Positions 4,595-6,957 of a DNA stretch of 6,957 nt are shown one piece after another. Origin of the DNA: Bacteroidales bacterium UBA3623 (GTDB lineage Bacteria > Bacteroidota > Bacteroidia > Bacteroidales > UBA932); assembly GCA_002373715.1 (NCBI GenBank), contig DFLI01000094.1, forward strand, positions 1-6,957, given 5' to 3'. Below the pieces are notes generated by a model. It saw nothing but the letters and a program-made list of their open reading frames with translations, ran no database searches and was not told where the DNA came from. Every line of letters begins with the position of its first letter. The first letter of the stretch is position 1. Position numbers and translations under genes: made by a program.

Positions 4595-6957
4595 ATGCGT
4601 ACCAGAATGTTTGTGATGGCAGCCCTGGCTGCCGCTGTGGTGGCCTGCGGAAAGTCTGCTGTCACCGAGGTGGGTATCCTTACAGATCCTCTCTCCAACA
4701 GTGCCTGGGACGTATCCCAATGGATTTCCGTGGTGGATGCTCCCATTGCGCCGGGCCCCAGCCTGGGCAATGACAAGAGTGCCCCCGGTTCCAGCTGGTT
4801 CCTCTCTACGGTAACCAACGAAAAGAAAGTGACCAAAGCCGTGTGGATGACCACCAGCCTGGGCGTTTACGACCTTTTCCTGAATGGGGAACTGGTGGGT
4901 AAGGAAGTGCTCAAACCCGGTTTTACCCATTTTGCCAAGACCAAACGCTCCTTCACCTACGACATTACGGCCGCTTTTGACAAGAAGGCCGGCGCCCAGA
5001 ACGTGCTTTCCGTACAGGTGACGCCCGGCTGGTGGGCCGATAAGATTGTCACCCCCGGCGGCCCCACCATGTTTGGGAAGAAATGTGCCTTCCGCGGCGT
5101 TCTGGAACTTACTTATGCCGACGGTACCCAGCAGCTGCTGGGCTCCGACACGGAGCACTGGACAGCCGGAATCGCCGGCCCTGTGAAGCACGCCGGCATC
5201 TTCGATGGCGAGGAGTACGACGCCCGCTGCCCCATGGGCTATGAGACGCCGGAGCTCCTTAGCACTCCTGAGGTGAATACCGAATTCAAAGGAGAAATCC
5301 TGCCCGATAATGGCGCTGAGATTTACCAGCGCACAGATATCACCCTCAAACCTGTGGAAATCTACGCCTGGGAAGGCGTGACGGGTGCAGTCGCGTCTGA
5401 CAAAAAGGAAGAGGTGGAATATGGCAAAGTGGTTGTCAAACGCAGCTTCAAGGATGGAGAAGTGGTGGACCTGAATCCCGGGGAAACCCTGGTGGTGGAT
5501 TTTGGCCAGAATGCTGCCGCCGTTCCTTCCTTTGTATTCAAGGCCGCCGAGGGTACTAAGATTATCTGTCGGCCCTCCGAAATTCTGAACGATGGCAACG
5601 GCGCCGAAAAACGCGGCATGGACGGCCCTGAGGGCAGTACTCACCGCCGCAACCTCCGTGTAGAGGATGATGAGATATGGCTCACCTATACCTTCGGACC
5701 GGCCGATGATTATGTATCATTTACGCCTCGCTGCTCCTTCTGGGGATACCGTTACATAGCCGTTATTACCGACGGTCCGGTCCAGTTCAAGAGCATTGCT
5801 TCCATTCCGGTAACCTCCATTGCCAAGGACATGGAGATTGGTACCATCGAAACGGGCAGTGAGGATATTAACAAACTCATTTCCAACACCCGCTGGGGCC
5901 AGATGTCCAATTACCTTTCTGTTCCCACCGACTGCCCGCAGCGCAATGAGCGCCTGGGATGGATGGCTGACACGCAGGTATTCACCGAAACCGGCACCTT
6001 CTTCGCCAACACAGACCGCTTCTTCCACAAGTGGCTGCAGGATGTGCGGGACAGCCAAAGCCCCACGGGCGGCTATCCCGGCGTTTCTCCCTATGCCCAG
6101 TACGGCAACGAGATGATGCGCCTGGGCTGGGCCGATGCCGGTATCATCGTCCCCTGGACGGTTTGGAAACAGTTCGGAGACAAGGAAATAGTGGCCGAAA
6201 GCTGGGAATCCATGGAGAAGTTCCTGGCCCACGTGAACGAGGGCAAGTATGCCCACGAGTTCATGAAAGCGGAGAACGGCAACTACAACTGGAACGACTG
6301 GCTAAGCTACGAGGCCTTGGAAAGCTGCAACGGCAGCGCCTTCAAGGATGCCGAAACCCGCAAACAGGCAGAATACTACTGGAGCTACCTGGGCGCCTGC
6401 TACTGGGCCCTGGATGCCGGCTACATGCGCGACATGGCGGCCGATACAGGACGTGACGCAGCTAAGTACGAGGCCATGGAGAAAGAGGCCAAGGAGTACA
6501 TTCGCACCACTTTCCTGCAGCCCGACGGCTCCTTTGTATTGCCCGTTCTGAATACCATGCAAACCCCGGCTCTCTTCGCCCTTAAACTGGGTGTGGTGGA
6601 AGGTGAAGGCAAGGAGAATATGCTGGCCCGCCTGCGCAAGAACTTCGAAGACCACGGCAACTGCCTGCAAACGGGCTTCCTGGGTACTTCCATCCTGATG
6701 GCTACCCTTACTGAGAACGGTATGGCCGATATGGCCTACGAACTTCTCTTCCAGCACAAGAACCCCAGCTGGCTGTATTCTGTGGATAACGGAGCCACCA
6801 CCATTTGGGAGCGCTGGAACAGCTATATGGTTGATAAGGGAATGGGCCCCAACGGTATGAACAGCTTTAACCACTATGCCTACGGTGCCGTATGCGAGTG
6901 GATTTGGGAAAGCGCCGCCGGCATTGCCTGTAACCCGGAGGCCCCCGGCTTCCAGAC
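4595..6957 (+). CDS. GH78 alpha-L-rhamnosidase lipoprotein (3' end outside window)
   Basis: The frame runs from ATG 4595 to the window edge with no stop, showing 787 residues. The ATG, 3 nt after the GH2 stop, gives a lipoprotein signal (MRTRMFVMAA, lipobox VVAC, Cys18). Domains: rhamnosidase N-terminal jelly roll (about 75-235, with LGVYDLFLNGE and PGWWADK), concanavalin-like domain (about 245-395, with DFGQN at 302-306 and WGYRYIAV), then the (alpha/alpha)6 catalytic barrel from about 410. The GH78 signature is clear: Asp446 and Glu452 in TDCPQRNERLGW, Asp459 after it, the proposed general base Glu739 in GATTIWERW, and His760 in FNHYAYG. The family uses an inverting mechanism to release terminal alpha-L-rhamnose. 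All expected catalytic residues are present, so the enzyme is probably active. Little of the catalytic barrel should be missing; a small C-terminal beta domain usually follows. Context suggests it removes rhamnose to expose the substrate of the GH2 enzyme, or the reverse. Confidence 0.95.
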   Translation, partial: MRTRMFVMAALAAAVVACGKSAVTEVGILTDPLSNSAWDVSQWISVVDAPIAPGPSLGNDKSAPGSSWFLSTVTNEKKVTKAVWMTTSLGVYDLFLNGELVGKEVLKPGFTHFAKTKRSFTYDITAAFDKKAGAQNVLSVQVTPGWWADKIVTPGGPTMFGKKCAFRGVLELTYADGTQQLLGSDTEHWTAGIAGPVKHAGIFDGEEYDARCPMGYETPELLSTPEVNTEFKGEILPDNGAEIYQRTDITLKPVEIYAWEGVTGAVASDKKEEVEYGKVVVKRSFKDGEVVDLNPGETLVVDFGQNAAAVPSFVFKAAEGTKIICRPSEILNDGNGAEKRGMDGPEGSTHRRNLRVEDDEIWLTYTFGPADDYVSFTPRCSFWGYRYIAVITDGPVQFKSIASIPVTSIAKDMEIGTIETGSEDINKLISNTRWGQMSNYLSVPTDCPQRNERLGWMADTQVFTETGTFFANTDRFFHKWLQDVRDSQSPTGGYPGVSPYAQYGNEMMRLGWADAGIIVPWTVWKQFGDKEIVAESWESMEKFLAHVNEGKYAHEFMKAENGNYNWNDWLSYEALESCNGSAFKDAETRKQAEYYWSYLGACYWALDAGYMRDMAADTGRDAAKYEAMEKEAKEYIRTTFLQPDGSFVLPVLNTMQTPALFALKLGVVEGEGKENMLARLRKNFEDHGNCLQTGFLGTSILMATLTENGMADMAYELLFQHKNPSWLYSVDNGATTIWERWNSYMVDKGMGPNGMNSFNHYAYGAVCEWIWESAAGIACNPEAPGFQ

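Noticed and set aside
2201..5644. Minus-strand open frame of 1147 codons opposite GH2 and GH78
   Set aside because: It is exactly in codon register with two unmistakable enzymes and is open only because they lack TTA, CTA and TCA codons. Its translation is a His/Gly/Ala-rich shadow without domains, and it crosses the boundary between the two genes.
5717..6874. Minus-strand open frames of 179 and 190 codons opposite GH78
   Set aside because: Same in-register shadow effect within the GH78 gene, whose conserved catalytic motifs lie on the + strand.

Overview
The window looks like part of a Bacteroidota (Bacteroidales-type) carbohydrate-utilisation locus. Three observations support this: a run of large glycoside hydrolases with lipoprotein signal peptides on one strand, start codons without Shine-Dalgarno sequences, and upstream elements that fit the Bacteroidota promoter pattern (TTTG, about 19-20 nt, TAnnTTTG). 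Genus cannot be set. The enzyme genes are clearly GC-rich, so a moderately high-GC Bacteroidales lineage is more likely than a low-GC Bacteroides.

Layout, all coding on the + strand. Positions 1-802 hold the 3' end of a large exo-glycosidase gene, most likely GH92 alpha-mannosidase, ending in a chitobiase-C-terminal-like domain and a PA14 domain. Positions 803-895 hold a short minus-strand open stretch that reads like the C-terminus of a lost convergent gene. From about 881 the composition drops abruptly to AT-rich. This stretch carries a good promoter (900-931), an AT-rich palindrome, a possible 22-codon leader ORF and a gene for a 256-residue lipoprotein of unknown function (1045-1815). Its codon use is unlike its neighbours, so the stretch looks like a later insertion. 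Composition returns to GC-rich at about 1890.

Positions 1892-4591 encode a complete GH2 lipoprotein with both catalytic glutamates. Three bases later (4595) starts a GH78 alpha-L-rhamnosidase lipoprotein that runs off the right edge, with its catalytic residues inside the window. These two form a tight operon served by one or two promoter-like elements that begin inside the 3' end of the lipoprotein gene.

Working model (inference): the GH2 and GH78 enzymes act in sequence on a rhamnose-containing glycan, GH78 removing alpha-L-rhamnose and GH2 an equatorially linked sugar such as beta-galactose, beta-glucuronate or a related unit. The GH92-like enzyme may belong to the same or an adjacent locus. 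No SusC/SusD pair, regulator, tRNA, rRNA, CRISPR array or transposase is visible. I do not see a clearly new system. The least explained parts are the AT-rich insert with its orphan lipoprotein, the truncated convergent gene beside it, and the C-terminal domain of the GH2 protein.
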